DNA from: Pseudomonas sp. G2-4
Lineage (GTDB): Bacteria > Pseudomonadota > Gammaproteobacteria > Pseudomonadales > Pseudomonadaceae
Direction: 5' to 3'
Length of the DNA stretch: 64,000 bases
Assembly: GCF_030064125.1 (NCBI RefSeq)
Contig: NZ_CP125957.1
Location: 1,922,001 to 1,986,000 of the forward strand
A program made the translations under genes and the position numbers. Below, in pieces: positions 12,058-22,195 of this stretch (its first letter is position 1; every line of letters begins with the position of its first letter). The notes under the pieces were generated by a model. It saw nothing but the letters and a program-made list of their open reading frames with translations, did no database searches and had not been told where the DNA came from.

Positions 12058-13784
12058 CAGCGCGCGTCCCGGGTGATGTTCCAGCGCTCCAGGAACACCT
12101 TGGCGTTGACTTCCCCGGTGATCCGCTGGCTGCGGCGCTCTTCACCGTCGCCGCCGATCCACAGCAGGCTCGGTGGTCCCGGTACTTGGTAACGGCCCAG
12201 CAGTTCGCGGCTGGCGGCGTTATCGGCGGTTACGTCCAGGCGCAGCAGGCGCACGTCTTTCAGGGCGTCCAATACCTCGGCGCGGCCGAATACCTGCTTT
12301 TCCATGATCTTGCAGGACACGCACCAGTCGGCGTAATAGTCCAGCAACACCCACTGGCCCTGGGCCTTCGCCGCGTCCAGTTCCCGTTGCAAGGCTGCCG
12401 GCTCACTGACCGTGGTGAAAGCATCGTGGGCACTGAAGGTTGCGCTGTTTTCGGTGCCGGCGTAGACCTTCAGGGGCTGGAAAAAATCTTCGCCGCCGCC
12501 TGCTGCACCAATCACCAGCAGACTGCCCCAGAGGCCGAACAGCAATGACGCGCTGCCGCAGACATAGGCAATGCGGCCGAAGCCTTCGGTCTGGCGCCAG
12601 GCGCTGTAGGCGGCAATCAACAACAGCACACCCCACAGGCCGAGCCACAGCGAACCATCAATGATCGGACGAATCATCAGCAGCGCAGTGCCCAGGAACA
12701 GGAAGCCAAATACGCCCTTGAGCAGGTTCATCCAGGCGCCGGGCTTGGGCAGGAAGCGATTGCCTACGGTCACCAGCAGCAACAACGGCAGGCCCATGCC
12801 GATGCCCATGGTGAACAGGATCAGTCCGCCGTGCAGCGCATTGCCGCTCTGGGCGATGTACAGCAGCGCGCCGGCCAGCGGGGCAGTCATGCACGGGCCG
12901 ACCAGCAGCCCGGACAGCGCGCCGAGAACACCGGCGCCCAGCAGGCTGCCGCCGCGGCGCTGGCGTCCGGCGTTTTCCAGCCGGTCGCGAAGGGCCGCCG
13001 GCAATTGCAATTCGAAGAAACCGAACATGGGCAGCGCCAGGAGCACGAAGATCGCCGCGAAGGTGCCCAGCAACCACGGCTGTTGCAGCAGTGCCTGGAG
13101 ATTAGCCCCCAACAGCGCGGCGAGCACGCCCATGGCGGCGTACACCAAGGCCATGCTGATCACGTAGCTGCCGGCCAACGCCAGCCCGCGCCGAGGCCCG
13201 GCGCCGCTACCCACCACCAGCCCGGCGAGGATCGGCAGCATGGGCAGGGAGCACGGCGTGAAGGCCAGCAACAGCCCCAGGCCGAAGAACACCAGCAGGC
13301 TCCAGGCCAATGCCCGTTGTTGCAGGCCGCTGGCCAGGGCTTGGTCCGGCGCTTCGCTATTGGCTGCCGCGGCTGCACTGCCACCCAGGTCCACCACTTG
13401 GGTCTGGGGTGGATAGCACAGGCCCGCGTCGGCGCAGCCCTGGAAGCCGACCTTGATCTTGCCGGTGGCGCCAGCCGGAATCTTCAGCTCCAGCGCCTGG
13501 CGATAGACTTGTTGGTCGCCGAAAAACTCATCGCTGTGGGCTTCACCCTCAGGCAGCTGCGGTTGTTGCGCCTCGGCAAGCCCGTCGAACTTCAGTCGTT
13601 TCTGATACAGGTAATAGCCATCGGCGATCTGCCAGAACAGCTGGGTTTCGCCGGAGTCCAGGCGTTCGGAGGTGAACACGAACGCCTTTTCCACCGGCAG
13701 GAAATCGGGTTTGGTCTCGAAGGGATTGGCGGCCTGGGCCAGGCCCGAAATCAGCAGCAGCCACAGCAAAAACAATCGACGCAT
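12057..13784 (-). CDS. dsbD: Cytochrome c-type/thiol:disulfide reductase DsbD
   Basis: 575 residues from the chosen ATG, which begins a clear signal peptide (MRRLFLLWLLLISGLAQA). The periplasmic N domain has the cysteine pair around CADAGLC. The central membrane domain has about eight helices, with GPC in TM1 and its partner cysteine later. The C-terminal thioredoxin domain has W-C-V-S-C-K. DsbD passes electrons from cytoplasmic thioredoxin to periplasmic partners, here probably DsbG and the TlpA-like protein. The reading frame is open upstream to 14195, but that stretch runs antisense to the response-regulator gene and has no signal peptide, so I reject the longer start. Confidence 0.9.
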   Translation of the reverse strand: MRRLFLLWLLLISGLAQAANPFETKPDFLPVEKAFVFTSERLDSGETQLFWQIADGYYLYQKRLKFDGLAEAQQPQLPEGEAHSDEFFGDQQVYRQALELKIPAGATGKIKVGFQGCADAGLCYPPQTQVVDLGGSAAAAANSEAPDQALASGLQQRALAWSLLVFFGLGLLLAFTPCSLPMLPILAGLVVGSGAGPRRGLALAGSYVISMALVYAAMGVLAALLGANLQALLQQPWLLGTFAAIFVLLALPMFGFFELQLPAALRDRLENAGRQRRGGSLLGAGVLGALSGLLVGPCMTAPLAGALLYIAQSGNALHGGLILFTMGIGMGLPLLLLVTVGNRFLPKPGAWMNLLKGVFGFLFLGTALLMIRPIIDGSLWLGLWGVLLLIAAYSAWRQTEGFGRIAYVCGSASLLFGLWGSLLVIGAAGGGEDFFQPLKVYAGTENSATFSAHDAFTTVSEPAALQRELDAAKAQGQWVLLDYYADWCVSCKIMEKQVFGRAEVLDALKDVRLLRLDVTADNAASRELLGRYQVPGPPSLLWIGGDGEERRSQRITGEVNAKVFLERWNITRDAR

Positions 13785-13959
13785 GGATAAAGCCTTAGAA
13801 CGGAGCAAGTGGAAAGCACAATGGCGACTGGCGATTAACCGTCGATTAACCCGGCGACGACCGGTAGGCAGCAATGATCGCCCATGTTTGCCGTACTCGT
13901 CGCATAATGTCGGCTTAATCGGCCAGCGGCCTAATGTACCTTTTTCCACGGGGCTTACC

Positions 13960-14640
13960 ATGCACGTACTGGTCTGCGAAGACGATGAGCTGATCGCCAG
14001 CGGGATCGTTGCCGGGCTCACGGCCCAGGGCCTGACCGTCGAACACGTCGCCACGGCATCGGCGGCGCGGGCGATGGTCGGCGTGGCCGAGTTTGACGTC
14101 ATGGTGCTGGACCTGGGGTTGCCCGACGAGGACGGCCTTAAATTGCTCAAGCAACTGCGCCAGCAAGGCCTGGAGATACCGGTGTTGATCCTCACGGCCC
14201 GGGACTCGGTGACCGATCGGGTCGATGGCTTGCAGGCCGGTGCCGATGACTATCTGCTCAAGCCCTTCGACCTGCGCGAACTCGCGGCGCGCCTGCACAC
14301 CCTGCTGCGGCGCGTGGCGGGGCGCAGCGTCAATCTGATCGAACACGGCCGCCTGACTTACGACCCCAGCAGCCGGGAAACCACGTTGGCTGGCCAGCCG
14401 GTGGACCTGTCCCGTCGGGAGCAGTCGCTGTTGCAAGCGCTGCTGCACAACCGTGGCCGGGTGCTGTCCACCGAGCAACTCAAGGACAGCGTCTACGGGT
14501 TCAATGACGAGCTGGAAAGCAACGCCCTCAACGTCCATATCCATCACCTGCGACGCAAACTGGGTAACGGAATCGTCGAGACCGTGCGTGGACTGGGCTA
14601 TCGCCTCGGTCCGGCCGATGGCGGGGAATCTTCCAAGTGA
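13960..14640 (+). CDS. OmpR/QseB-type response regulator
   Basis: 226 residues: receiver domain with acidic pocket E7-D8-D9, phospho-acceptor D51 (MVLDLGLPD) and the conserved Lys in LLKPFD. A winged-helix DNA-binding domain ends in VRGLGYRL. The ATG at 13960 was chosen because it opens directly into the receiver strand (MHVLVCEDD); the upstream open frame is non-coding. It overlaps the kinase gene by four bases and faces away from dsbD, so a dsb-linked envelope redox or metal signal is plausible. Counterpart of PA2479 by position. Confidence 0.88.
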   Translation: MHVLVCEDDELIASGIVAGLTAQGLTVEHVATASAARAMVGVAEFDVMVLDLGLPDEDGLKLLKQLRQQGLEIPVLILTARDSVTDRVDGLQAGADDYLLKPFDLRELAARLHTLLRRVAGRSVNLIEHGRLTYDPSSRETTLAGQPVDLSRREQSLLQALLHNRGRVLSTEQLKDSVYGFNDELESNALNVHIHHLRRKLGNGIVETVRGLGYRLGPADGGESSK

Positions 14641-15971
14641 TGAGCCTGCGACTGCGCCTGAGCCTGACCCTCGGCGCGGCCTTTGCCCTGATCTGGGCCT
14701 TGGCCGCGGCATGGATGCTCAGCGATCTGCGCAACCAGATGATGTTCTCCCTCGACCAGCGTCTGGTGGCCTCGGCGCGGATGGTCGCCGGGCTGCTGGA
14801 GCAGTTGCCACCGCTGCCCAGCAAGGGCGAAGGCACGCATTTCAGCGCTGAGCAATTGAGTATTCCTGGCGGTATGGCCTGCCAGGTCAGTTCCTTGCGC
14901 GGTGAGATTCTCGCTCGTAGTCACGGCACGCCAGAGCAAGCCCTGGAAGCCGAGAAAATGGGCTTTCACGACCAGATGATCGACGGTGCGCCCTGGCGCA
15001 GCTTCACCTTGGCCCGAGGTGATCTGCGCATCACCACCGCCGACCGTCAGATTGAACGCGAAGCCTTGAACATGTCGATACTGCTGGCGGCCTCGGTGCC
15101 GGTTGGCGTGGCGTTGCTCGGGTGTCTGTGCTTGCTTTGGCTGGGCATCGGCCAGGGCCTGGCACCGCTTAACCGCATGCGCGACGCGCTGATGCGACGC
15201 AATGCCGACTCTCTTGAGCCCTTGCAGATCCACCCGTTGCCCAGTGAGCTGCGGCCCTTGCTGGAAACCCAGAACCAGCTGTTCCAACGCATTGGCAAGA
15301 CCATCGAGCGGGAGCGCCGGCTGACCGGCGATGCCGCCCACGAATTGCGCAGTCCGCTGACGGCCATCAAGACGCACCTGCAAGTGGCGCGCATGACCGA
15401 AGGCGCTGCCCGCGACCAATCCCTGGCCCGGGCCGAGGAGGGTGCCGACCGCATGCACCGCACGCTTGAGCAATTGCTGCTGCTGGCCCGGGTCGAAGGC
15501 AGCCTGTCGTTCGACGACGGCGTGCAGTGCAACGCCGAGCAGGTCGCCCGGCTGGCGATCCAGGACGCGGCGAGCAATGATTCCCGACGGATCAAGCTGC
15601 ATGTATCGCCAGGACTGTCCGACGCCCCGGTGCAGATGCCGGCGGTGCTTTCCATTGCCGCCTTGCGCAATCTGCTGGATAACGCCCTGCGCCATACCCC
15701 GGACGATACCGATGTGGAGCTGAGCCTGGAGATGATCGGCCAGCGCGTGCGTTTCCAGGTACGTGACCACGGGCCCGGCATTGCTGCCGACGATATCCAG
15801 CACCTGACTCAACGCTTCTGGCGCAACGGCCAGAGCACCGGCTGCGGGCTGGGGCTGGCGATCGTCCAGGCCATCGTCCAGCGGTGCGGCTGCGGCCTGC
15901 ATTTCGACAGCCGCCCGGATGGGCTGCGGGTTGAATTGACGATGCCGGTGCAGCAACCCCTGGTCAAGTGA
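14637..15971 (+). CDS. QseC-like sensor histidine kinase
   Basis: 444 residues. There are two membrane helices (about residues 8-30 and 146-170) around a small periplasmic sensor. HAMP-like linker follows, then the H box A-A-H235-E-L-R-S-P-L, N box (LLDNALRHT), DHGPG and GLGLAIV boxes. It partners the preceding regulator through an ATGA overlap. The ligand is not evident. Counterpart of PA2480 by position. Confidence 0.88.
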   Translation: MMSLRLRLSLTLGAAFALIWALAAAWMLSDLRNQMMFSLDQRLVASARMVAGLLEQLPPLPSKGEGTHFSAEQLSIPGGMACQVSSLRGEILARSHGTPEQALEAEKMGFHDQMIDGAPWRSFTLARGDLRITTADRQIEREALNMSILLAASVPVGVALLGCLCLLWLGIGQGLAPLNRMRDALMRRNADSLEPLQIHPLPSELRPLLETQNQLFQRIGKTIERERRLTGDAAHELRSPLTAIKTHLQVARMTEGAARDQSLARAEEGADRMHRTLEQLLLLARVEGSLSFDDGVQCNAEQVARLAIQDAASNDSRRIKLHVSPGLSDAPVQMPAVLSIAALRNLLDNALRHTPDDTDVELSLEMIGQRVRFQVRDHGPGIAADDIQHLTQRFWRNGQSTGCGLGLAIVQAIVQRCGCGLHFDSRPDGLRVELTMPVQQPLVK

Positions 15972-15979
15972 GTGGTTCC

Positions 15980-16110
15980 GTGGCGAGGGAGCTTGCTCCC
16001 GCTGGGCTGCGCAGCAGCCCCCTAGCCCGAGAGTGCGGTGAGTCTGGTGGGGCCCGGGCGGCGGATTTGGGCCCGCTTCGCGGTCCAGCGGGAGCAAGCT
16101 CCCTCGCCAC
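15980..16110. repeat. REP doublet, family B
   Basis: The inverted GTGGCGAGGGAGCTTGCTCC ends enclose about 85 bases with GGGCTGCGCAGCAGCCC and GGGCCCGCTTCGCGGTCC hairpins. It fills the gap after the histidine kinase gene. Confidence 0.85.
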
Positions 16111-16253
16111 AATGATTCAGGCTAGCCCCAAGAACATTGGTAATCCCCCAGCGTGGGTTGTACATCTGCCGTAACGACCTGCCATTGGCGCAACCACCTT
16201 ATCCGGGTCTATGTTTTTTTCAGCTCGACTCAAGGACTGAGGAAAACCGCGCC

Positions 16254-16775
16254 ATGGACACGTTCATCGAAGTCTGCACAGCCACGCCCAACGATGCCGG
16301 CATCATCAGCCGGATCGCCGAGCGCTCCATCCGGGTCGGTTGTGCCGTCGCACACCGTAATGACCCGCGTATCGTGGAGGCCTGGGTCCGCAATAACACC
16401 CTCACATATGTCCAACCCTGGCTGGCCGATCCACGGCTGCGCCTGACCCTGGCGCGTTTGCAGGGGCGGCCGGTGGGTACCGCCATGGCCTCGGTCGATG
16501 GACGGATCGCGTTTTGCTACGTGCAGCCGGAATGGTTTCGCCGTGGTGCCGGGCAGGCGCTGGTACGCGACATCGAGGCGTGGCTGCGCGAGCGTGGGGT
16601 CGCCCAGGTGCGACTCGACAGCACGGGCACCAGCCAGGCGTTCTATCGGCGCATGGGGTTCGAGCAAAGTGCCGAGGCTTTCGTCATCGACGGTGTCACG
16701 GCCATCGCGATGCATAAGCCACTGATCGAACCCGTAGGGAAAGTTCGGCCCGAGAGTAAATCCATGCCTCGCTGA
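16254..16775 (+). CDS. GNAT-family N-acetyltransferase
   Basis: 173 residues with the GNAT fold. Motif A appears as VQPEWFRRGAGQALVRD (the acetyl-CoA binding R/Q-x-x-G-x-G/A shape). A C-terminal strand-turn holds SQAFYRRMGFEQ. Substrate unknown. The ATG at 16254 is preferred over upstream in-frame starts because the fold begins there and AGGA lies upstream. Its last 18 bases hold the start of a PvdS-type promoter for pvdH, so it is probably not part of the pyoverdine regulon itself. Confidence 0.75.
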   Translation: MDTFIEVCTATPNDAGIISRIAERSIRVGCAVAHRNDPRIVEAWVRNNTLTYVQPWLADPRLRLTLARLQGRPVGTAMASVDGRIAFCYVQPEWFRRGAGQALVRDIEAWLRERGVAQVRLDSTGTSQAFYRRMGFEQSAEAFVIDGVTAIAMHKPLIEPVGKVRPESKSMPR

Positions 16776-16781
16776 TGCGTT
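16758..16781 (+). promoter_or_regulatory. PvdS-dependent promoter (IS box) of pvdH
   Basis: TAAAT, a 16-base spacer, then CGT: an exact match to the iron-starvation box recognised by the ECF sigma factor PvdS. It lies about 100 bases before the pvdH ATG and overlaps the end of the GNAT gene. Confidence 0.75.
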
Positions 16782-16877
16782 TCCACAACAGGAAACCTGC
16801 ACGTGCGCCCGACCAGATGCGCACCTGCCCGGTGTGCCATTTGGGTCGCTACTTACAGTGGATTGCGGGGTCGAGAG

Positions 16878-18290
16878 ATGTCAGTCGCCAACAGCCTTAT
16901 CGAAGCACAGCCGGCGCGGGTCAATGTCGCGCCGACCGAGACGCTCTATCAATTCAATGAATCGCCACTGCTGGCTCGCCAGAACCGGCAGGAGTCCAAC
17001 GCTCGCAGTTATCCGCGGCGCATCCCGCTGGCCCTCAAGCGCGCCAGGGGGCTGTATGTCGAGGACGTCGAAGGCCGTACCTTCATTGACTGCCTGGCCG
17101 GTGCCGGCACACTGGCGCTGGGGCATAACCACCCGGTGGTGATCGAGGCGATCCAACAGGTGTTGGCCGATGAGTTGCCCTTGCATACTCTGGACCTGAC
17201 CACGCCGGTCAAGGACCGCTTCGTCCAGGACCTGTTCGGCCTGTTGCCGGCGCAGCTGGCCGCCGAGGCGAAGATCCAGTTCTGCGGCCCCACGGGTACC
17301 GACGCGGTAGAAGCCGCCCTCAAGTTGGTGCGCACCGCCACCGGGCGCAGCACCGTGCTGTCGTTCCAGGGGGGGTATCACGGCATGAGCCAGGGCGCGT
17401 TGAGTCTGATGGGCAGCCTGGGACCGAAGAAACCCTTGGGTGCCCTGCTCAGCAACGGCGTGCAATTCATGCCATACCCCTACGATTACCGCTGTCCGTT
17501 CGGGTTGGGTGGCGCCGAGGGGGTGAAGGCCAACCTGCATTACCTGGAAAACCTGCTGAACGACCCCGAGGCCGGCGTGCAATTGCCGGCGGCGGTGATC
17601 GTCGAGGTGGTACAAGGCGAGGGCGGGGTGATCCCGGCCGACCTTGATTGGCTGCGCGGCTTGCGGCGCATTACCGAGCAGGCCGGGGTGGCGCTGATCG
17701 TCGACGAGATCCAGAGCGGTTTCGGCCGTACCGGAAAAATGTTTGCGTTCGAGCATGCCGGGATCATTCCAGACGTAGTCGTGCTGTCCAAAGCCATCGG
17801 CGGCAGCCTGCCGTTGGCGGTGGTGGTTTATCGCGACTGGCTCGACACGTGGCTGCCGGGTGCCCATGCCGGGACCTTCCGTGGCAATCAAATGGCCATG
17901 GCCGCCGGTTCCGCGGTGATGCGCTATCTGGTGGAGCACAACCTGCCGGCCCACGCCGCCGCCATGGGCGAGCGCTTGAGCGAGCACCTGCGCATTCTGC
18001 AGCGGGACTTCCCGCAACTGGGCGATATCCGTGGTCGTGGGCTAATGCTCGGCGTCGAACTGGTGGACCTGGCAGGCAAGCCAGACGCCCTGGGCCATCT
18101 GCCGGTGCATGCGCGGCTGGCGCCACGGCTGCAGCGCGAATGCCTCAAGCGCGGGCTGATCCTGGAATTGGGTGGCCGGCAGGGTGGCGTGGTGCGTTTC
18201 CTGCCGCCGCTGATCATCACCGCGGCAGAAATCGACCGGGTCGCCGAGATTTTCGGACGAGCCTTGAAGGCGGCTGTGGCCGATACCTAA
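16878..18290 (+). CDS. pvdH: L-2,4-diaminobutyrate:2-oxoglutarate aminotransferase PvdH
   Basis: 470 residues, the usual PvdH length. It is a class III PLP aminotransferase. It shows GPTGTDAVEAA for cofactor phosphate binding, DEIQSGFGRTG, and the Schiff-base Lys305 in L-S-K-A-I-G-G-S. It converts aspartate beta-semialdehyde plus glutamate to L-2,4-diaminobutyrate, the residue loaded by the last PvdL module and used to build the chromophore. The ATG at 16878 follows GAGAG and gives the expected N terminus. An IS box upstream points to iron-starvation control through PvdS. Confidence 0.92.
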   Translation: MSVANSLIEAQPARVNVAPTETLYQFNESPLLARQNRQESNARSYPRRIPLALKRARGLYVEDVEGRTFIDCLAGAGTLALGHNHPVVIEAIQQVLADELPLHTLDLTTPVKDRFVQDLFGLLPAQLAAEAKIQFCGPTGTDAVEAALKLVRTATGRSTVLSFQGGYHGMSQGALSLMGSLGPKKPLGALLSNGVQFMPYPYDYRCPFGLGGAEGVKANLHYLENLLNDPEAGVQLPAAVIVEVVQGEGGVIPADLDWLRGLRRITEQAGVALIVDEIQSGFGRTGKMFAFEHAGIIPDVVVLSKAIGGSLPLAVVVYRDWLDTWLPGAHAGTFRGNQMAMAAGSAVMRYLVEHNLPAHAAAMGERLSEHLRILQRDFPQLGDIRGRGLMLGVELVDLAGKPDALGHLPVHARLAPRLQRECLKRGLILELGGRQGGVVRFLPPLIITAAEIDRVAEIFGRALKAAVADT

Positions 18291-18311
18291 TTTTCACCTG
18301 GCCCCGTACGT
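18288..18311 (+). promoter_or_regulatory. Probable PvdS promoter (IS box variant) of the mbtH-like gene
   Basis: TAATT, 16 bases, CGT: one mismatch from the TAAAT-N16-CGT box. It begins at the pvdH stop and lies about 65 bases before the mbtH-like ATG. Its match to the spacing seen before pvdH supports it. Confidence 0.55.
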
Positions 18312-18374
18312 TCCTTTCATATCCTGGCTGCGCATGTGCCGCAGCAAACCTCGAGCAAAGATGGAGAGACACCC

Positions 18375-18602
18375 ATGACTTCAGTATTCGACCGCGAGGA
18401 CATCGTCTTTCAGGTCGTGGTCAACCACGAAGAGCAGTATTCGATCTGGCCAGACTACAAAGCGATTCCCGAAGGCTGGCGCACCGTCGGCAAAAGCGGG
18501 TTCAAGAAGGAATGCCTGGCCTACATCGAAGAAGTCTGGACTGACATGCGGCCACTGAGCTTGCGCAAGAAGATGGAGGAACAGGCAGCAGCGGCACTCT
18601 AA
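18375..18602 (+). CDS. MbtH-like NRPS accessory protein
   Basis: 75 residues carrying the family signature N-x-E-x-Q-x-S-x-W-P ([10 protein letters not shown], residues 18-27) and the downstream W of EGW and W-T-D-M-R-P-x-S. These small proteins bind adenylation domains and keep NRPSs soluble and active; in PAO1 the homologue PA2412 next to pvdH is needed for pyoverdine. The ATG at 18375 follows a GGAGAG site. Confidence 0.92.
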   Translation: MTSVFDREDIVFQVVVNHEEQYSIWPDYKAIPEGWRTVGKSGFKKECLAYIEEVWTDMRPLSLRKKMEEQAAAAL

Positions 18603-18621
18603 ATGGATAAGACCGGCCCCC

Positions 18622-18752
18622 GTGGCGAGGGAGCTTGCTCCCGCTGGGCTGCGCAGCAGCCCTAAAGCCAGACGCCGCGGTATATCTGACAGCCTGCATC
18701 CAACCTGCCAGGGGCCGCTTCGCGCCCCAGCGGGAGCAAGCTCCCTCGCCAC
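18622..18752. repeat. REP doublet, family B
   Basis: The inverted GTGGCGAGGGAGCTTGCTCC ends lie between the convergent mbtH-like and ppsR genes. This is also the junction between the pyoverdine block and the PA1769-like block. Confidence 0.85.
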
Positions 18753-18774
18753 AGGGATTGTGTTACCTCATTAC

Positions 18775-19593
18775 TTACTTGAACCGACGCTCCACCCCTT
18801 TCTCCACCAAAATCTTCGCCGAAATCTCTTCCACGGAAAAATGCGTGGAATTGATATGCGGAATGTTCTCCCGCCGGAACAGATTTTCCACCTCGCGCAC
18901 TTCGAACTCGCACTGGGCATAGCTCGAGTAGCGGCTGTTGGGCTTGCGTTCGTTGCGGATCGCGGTGAGGCGATCCGGGTCGATGGTCAGGCCGAACAAC
19001 TTATGCTGATGGGCGCGCAGGGCGCTGGGCAACTGCAGGCGTTCCATGTCGTCTTCGGTCAGCGGATAGTTGGCCGCGCGGATGCCGAACTGCATCGCCA
19101 TGTACAGACACGTCGGCGTCTTACCACAGCGCGACACCCCCACTAGGATCAGATCGGCCTTGTCGTAATAATGCGTACGGGCGCCGTCATCGTTGTCCAG
19201 CGCGAAGTTGACCGCCTCGATCCGCTCCATGTAGTTGGAGTTGTGGCCAATGGAATGGGACTTGCCGACCGAGTAGGACGAATGTTCGCTCAGTTCCTGT
19301 TCCAGGGGCGCCAGGAAGGTGGAAAAAATGTCGATCATGAAACCATTGGACGTTGCGAGAATCTCACGGATGTCCTGATTGACGATGGTATCGAAGATAA
19401 TCGGACGGAAACCGTCGGTTTCGGCGGCTTTATTGATTTGCTGTACCATGGCCCGCGCCTTGTCGACGTTGTCGATGTACGGACGTGTCAGCTTGGCGAA
19501 GGTAATGTTTTCGAACTGTGCCAACAGGCTTTGGCCTAGCGTTTCGGCCGTGATGCCGGTGCCGTCGGAGATAAAGAAAGCAGATCGTTTCAT
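18775..19593 (-). CDS. ppsR: PEP synthase regulatory protein PpsR (ADP-dependent kinase/Pi-dependent pyrophosphorylase)
   Basis: 272 residues of the DUF299 family. It has the nucleotide loop G152-V-S-R-C-G-K-T159 and the conserved N-terminal SDGTGITAE. The enzyme switches phosphoenolpyruvate synthase off by phosphorylating a threonine near its catalytic His, and back on by phosphorolysis. It is divergent from ppsA, its target, across about 180 bases, which is the usual arrangement. Confidence 0.93.
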   Translation of the reverse strand: MKRSAFFISDGTGITAETLGQSLLAQFENITFAKLTRPYIDNVDKARAMVQQINKAAETDGFRPIIFDTIVNQDIREILATSNGFMIDIFSTFLAPLEQELSEHSSYSVGKSHSIGHNSNYMERIEAVNFALDNDDGARTHYYDKADLILVGVSRCGKTPTCLYMAMQFGIRAANYPLTEDDMERLQLPSALRAHQHKLFGLTIDPDRLTAIRNERKPNSRYSSYAQCEFEVREVENLFRRENIPHINSTHFSVEEISAKILVEKGVERRFK

Positions 19594-19776
19594 TTGCGCC
19601 TTGGGCCTTAGCTAGTGAGCTAGTGACGATTCTTGGATATGATAGGCGCGATTTGCCGGCCGCCAGTGGCCCGCATTCTCACTTATTTTCCAGGTCCAGG
19701 CCATATCGCCGGTATTTGCTCCCCTGGAGCCACCGGTGCCTTGAGCTTTTCCAACACAGTTAGTGGAGAGATCACC

Positions 19777-22152
19777 TTGGTAGAGTACGTAGTTTCCCTC
19801 GATAAGCTCGGCGTCCATGATGTAGAGCATGTGGGGGGCAAGAACGCATCCCTGGGCGAGATGATCAGTAACCTCGCCGGTGCTGGCGTATCAGTGCCAG
19901 GTGGCTTCGCCACGACCGCTCAGGCTTATCGTGATTTCCTGGAACTGAGTGGCCTGAACCAGCAGATCCACGATGCGCTCGACGCCCTGGACGTCGATGA
20001 CGTCAATGCCCTGGCCAAGACCGGGGCCCAGATCCGCCAATGGATCATGGACGCCGAGTTCCCCGAGAAGCTGAACGCCGAAATCCGTACGGCCTTCGCC
20101 AAGCTGTCCGAAGGCAATCCCGACGTCGCCGTCGCCGTGCGTTCCTCGGCCACCGCCGAAGACCTGCCGGACGCCTCCTTCGCCGGCCAGCAGGAAACCT
20201 TCCTGAACATCCGCGGCGTGGAAAACGTCATCCGCGCGGCCAAGGAAGTCTTCGCCTCCCTCTTCAACGACCGTGCCATTTCCTACCGCGTTCACCAGGG
20301 CTTCGACCATAAACTGGTCGCCCTGTCCGCCGGTGTGCAGCGCATGGTCCGCTCCGAAACCGGCACCGCCGGCGTGATGTTCACCCTCGACACCGAGTCG
20401 GGTTTCCGTGACGTCGTGTTCATCACCGGCGCCTACGGCCTGGGTGAAACCGTGGTGCAGGGCGCGGTGAACCCGGATGAGTTCTACGTCCACAAGGGCA
20501 CGCTGGAAGCCGGTCGCCCAGCGATCCTGCGTCGCAACCTGGGCAGCAAGGCCATCAAGATGATCTACGGCGACGAAGCCAAGGCCGGTCGTTCGGTGAA
20601 GACCGTCGACGTGGACAAGGCCGAGCGCGCACGTTTCTGCCTGAGCGACGCCGAGGTCAGCGAGCTGGCCAAGCAGGCGATGATCATCGAGAAGCACTAC
20701 AAGTGCCCGATGGACATCGAATGGGCCAAGGACGGTGACGACGGCAAGCTGTACATCGTGCAGGCCCGTCCGGAAACCGTGAAGAGCCGCACCCAGGCCA
20801 ACGTCATGGAGCGCTACCTGCTCAAGGAAACCGGCACCGTGCTGGTGGAAGGCCGTGCCATCGGCCAGCGCATCGGCGCCGGCAAGGTACGGATCATCAA
20901 GGACGTCTCGGAGATGGACAAGGTCCAGGCCGGTGACGTATTGGTTTCCGACATGACCGACCCGGACTGGGAGCCGGTGATGAAGCGCGCCAGCGCCATC
21001 GTCACCAACCGTGGCGGGCGCACTTGCCACGCGGCGATCATCGCCCGTGAACTGGGGATCCCGGCAGTGGTGGGTTGCGGCAACGCCACCCAACTGCTCA
21101 AGGACGGCCAGGGCGTGACTGTTTCCTGCGCCGAAGGCGATACCGGCTACATCTTCGAAGGTGAACTGGGCTTCGACATCAAGAAGAACTCCGTGGACGC
21201 CATGCCGGACCTGCCGTTCAAGATCATGATGAACGTCGGCAACCCGGACCGCGCCTTTGACTTCGCACAATTGCCGAACGCCGGTGTCGGCCTGGCCCGC
21301 CTGGAGTTCATCATCAACCGCATGATCGGCGTGCACCCCAAGGCGCTGCTGAACTACGACGGCCTGCCGCCGGAGATCAAGGACAGCGTCGACAAGCGCA
21401 TCGCCGGTTATGACGACCCGGTCGGCTTCTACGTCGAGAAACTGGTGGAAGGCATCAGCACCCTGGCGGCGGCGTTCTGGCCGAAAAAGGTCATCGTGCG
21501 CCTGTCGGACTTCAAGTCCAACGAATACGCCAACCTGATCGGCGGCAAGCTCTACGAGCCAGAAGAAGAAAACCCGATGCTGGGTTTCCGTGGCGCCTCG
21601 CGCTACATCAGCGAAGCGTTCCGTGACTGCTTCGAGCTCGAGTGCCGCGCCCTCAAGCGTGTGCGCAACGAAATGGGCCTGACCAACGTCGAGATCATGG
21701 TGCCGTTCGTCCGTACCTTGGGCGAAGCGAGCCAGGTCGTCGACCTGCTGGCGGAAAACGGCCTGGCCCGTGGCGACAATGGCCTGCGCGTGATCATGAT
21801 GTGCGAGCTGCCGTCCAACGCGATCCTGGCTGAAGAATTCCTCGAATTCTTCGACGGTTTCTCCATCGGTTCCAACGACCTGACCCAGTTGACCCTGGGC
21901 CTGGACCGTGACTCCGGGATCATCGCGCACCTGTTCGATGAGCGTAACCCGGCGGTCAAAAAACTGCTGGCCAATGCCATCGCCGCCTGCAACAAGGCAG
22001 GCAAGTACATCGGCATCTGCGGCCAGGGCCCTTCGGATCACCCGGACCTGGCCAAGTGGCTGATGGAACAGGGCATCGAAAGCGTTTCGTTGAACCCGGA
22101 CTCCGTACTGGAAACCTGGTTCTTCCTGGCTGAGGGTCAGGCTGCGGTCTGA
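19777..22152 (+). CDS. ppsA: Phosphoenolpyruvate synthase
   Basis: 791 residues, matching the Pseudomonas family length. It has the N-terminal ATP-grasp domain ([10 protein letters not shown]), the central swivelling domain with phospho-His418 ([11 protein letters not shown], with the PpsR-target Thr two before it), and the C-terminal PEP-binding barrel with acid/base Cys748 (CGQGPS). It makes PEP from pyruvate and ATP for gluconeogenesis. I chose the TTG at 19777 (GGAGAG six bases upstream); earlier in-frame ATGs would add residues foreign to the family. Confidence 0.93.
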   Translation: MVEYVVSLDKLGVHDVEHVGGKNASLGEMISNLAGAGVSVPGGFATTAQAYRDFLELSGLNQQIHDALDALDVDDVNALAKTGAQIRQWIMDAEFPEKLNAEIRTAFAKLSEGNPDVAVAVRSSATAEDLPDASFAGQQETFLNIRGVENVIRAAKEVFASLFNDRAISYRVHQGFDHKLVALSAGVQRMVRSETGTAGVMFTLDTESGFRDVVFITGAYGLGETVVQGAVNPDEFYVHKGTLEAGRPAILRRNLGSKAIKMIYGDEAKAGRSVKTVDVDKAERARFCLSDAEVSELAKQAMIIEKHYKCPMDIEWAKDGDDGKLYIVQARPETVKSRTQANVMERYLLKETGTVLVEGRAIGQRIGAGKVRIIKDVSEMDKVQAGDVLVSDMTDPDWEPVMKRASAIVTNRGGRTCHAAIIARELGIPAVVGCGNATQLLKDGQGVTVSCAEGDTGYIFEGELGFDIKKNSVDAMPDLPFKIMMNVGNPDRAFDFAQLPNAGVGLARLEFIINRMIGVHPKALLNYDGLPPEIKDSVDKRIAGYDDPVGFYVEKLVEGISTLAAAFWPKKVIVRLSDFKSNEYANLIGGKLYEPEEENPMLGFRGASRYISEAFRDCFELECRALKRVRNEMGLTNVEIMVPFVRTLGEASQVVDLLAENGLARGDNGLRVIMMCELPSNAILAEEFLEFFDGFSIGSNDLTQLTLGLDRDSGIIAHLFDERNPAVKKLLANAIAACNKAGKYIGICGQGPSDHPDLAKWLMEQGIESVSLNPDSVLETWFFLAEGQAAV

Positions 22153-22195
22153 TCGAGTGAAGCGGCCTCACCGGTAATGTAAGCCGGGTAACCTT

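Noticed and set aside
13785..14195. N-terminal extension of dsbD
   Set aside because: Overlaps the response regulator antisense and would bury the signal peptide; ATG at 13784 is right.
19891..22041. 716-codon open frame antisense to ppsA
   Set aside because: Shadow of a GC-rich gene; ppsA has full motifs on the plus strand.
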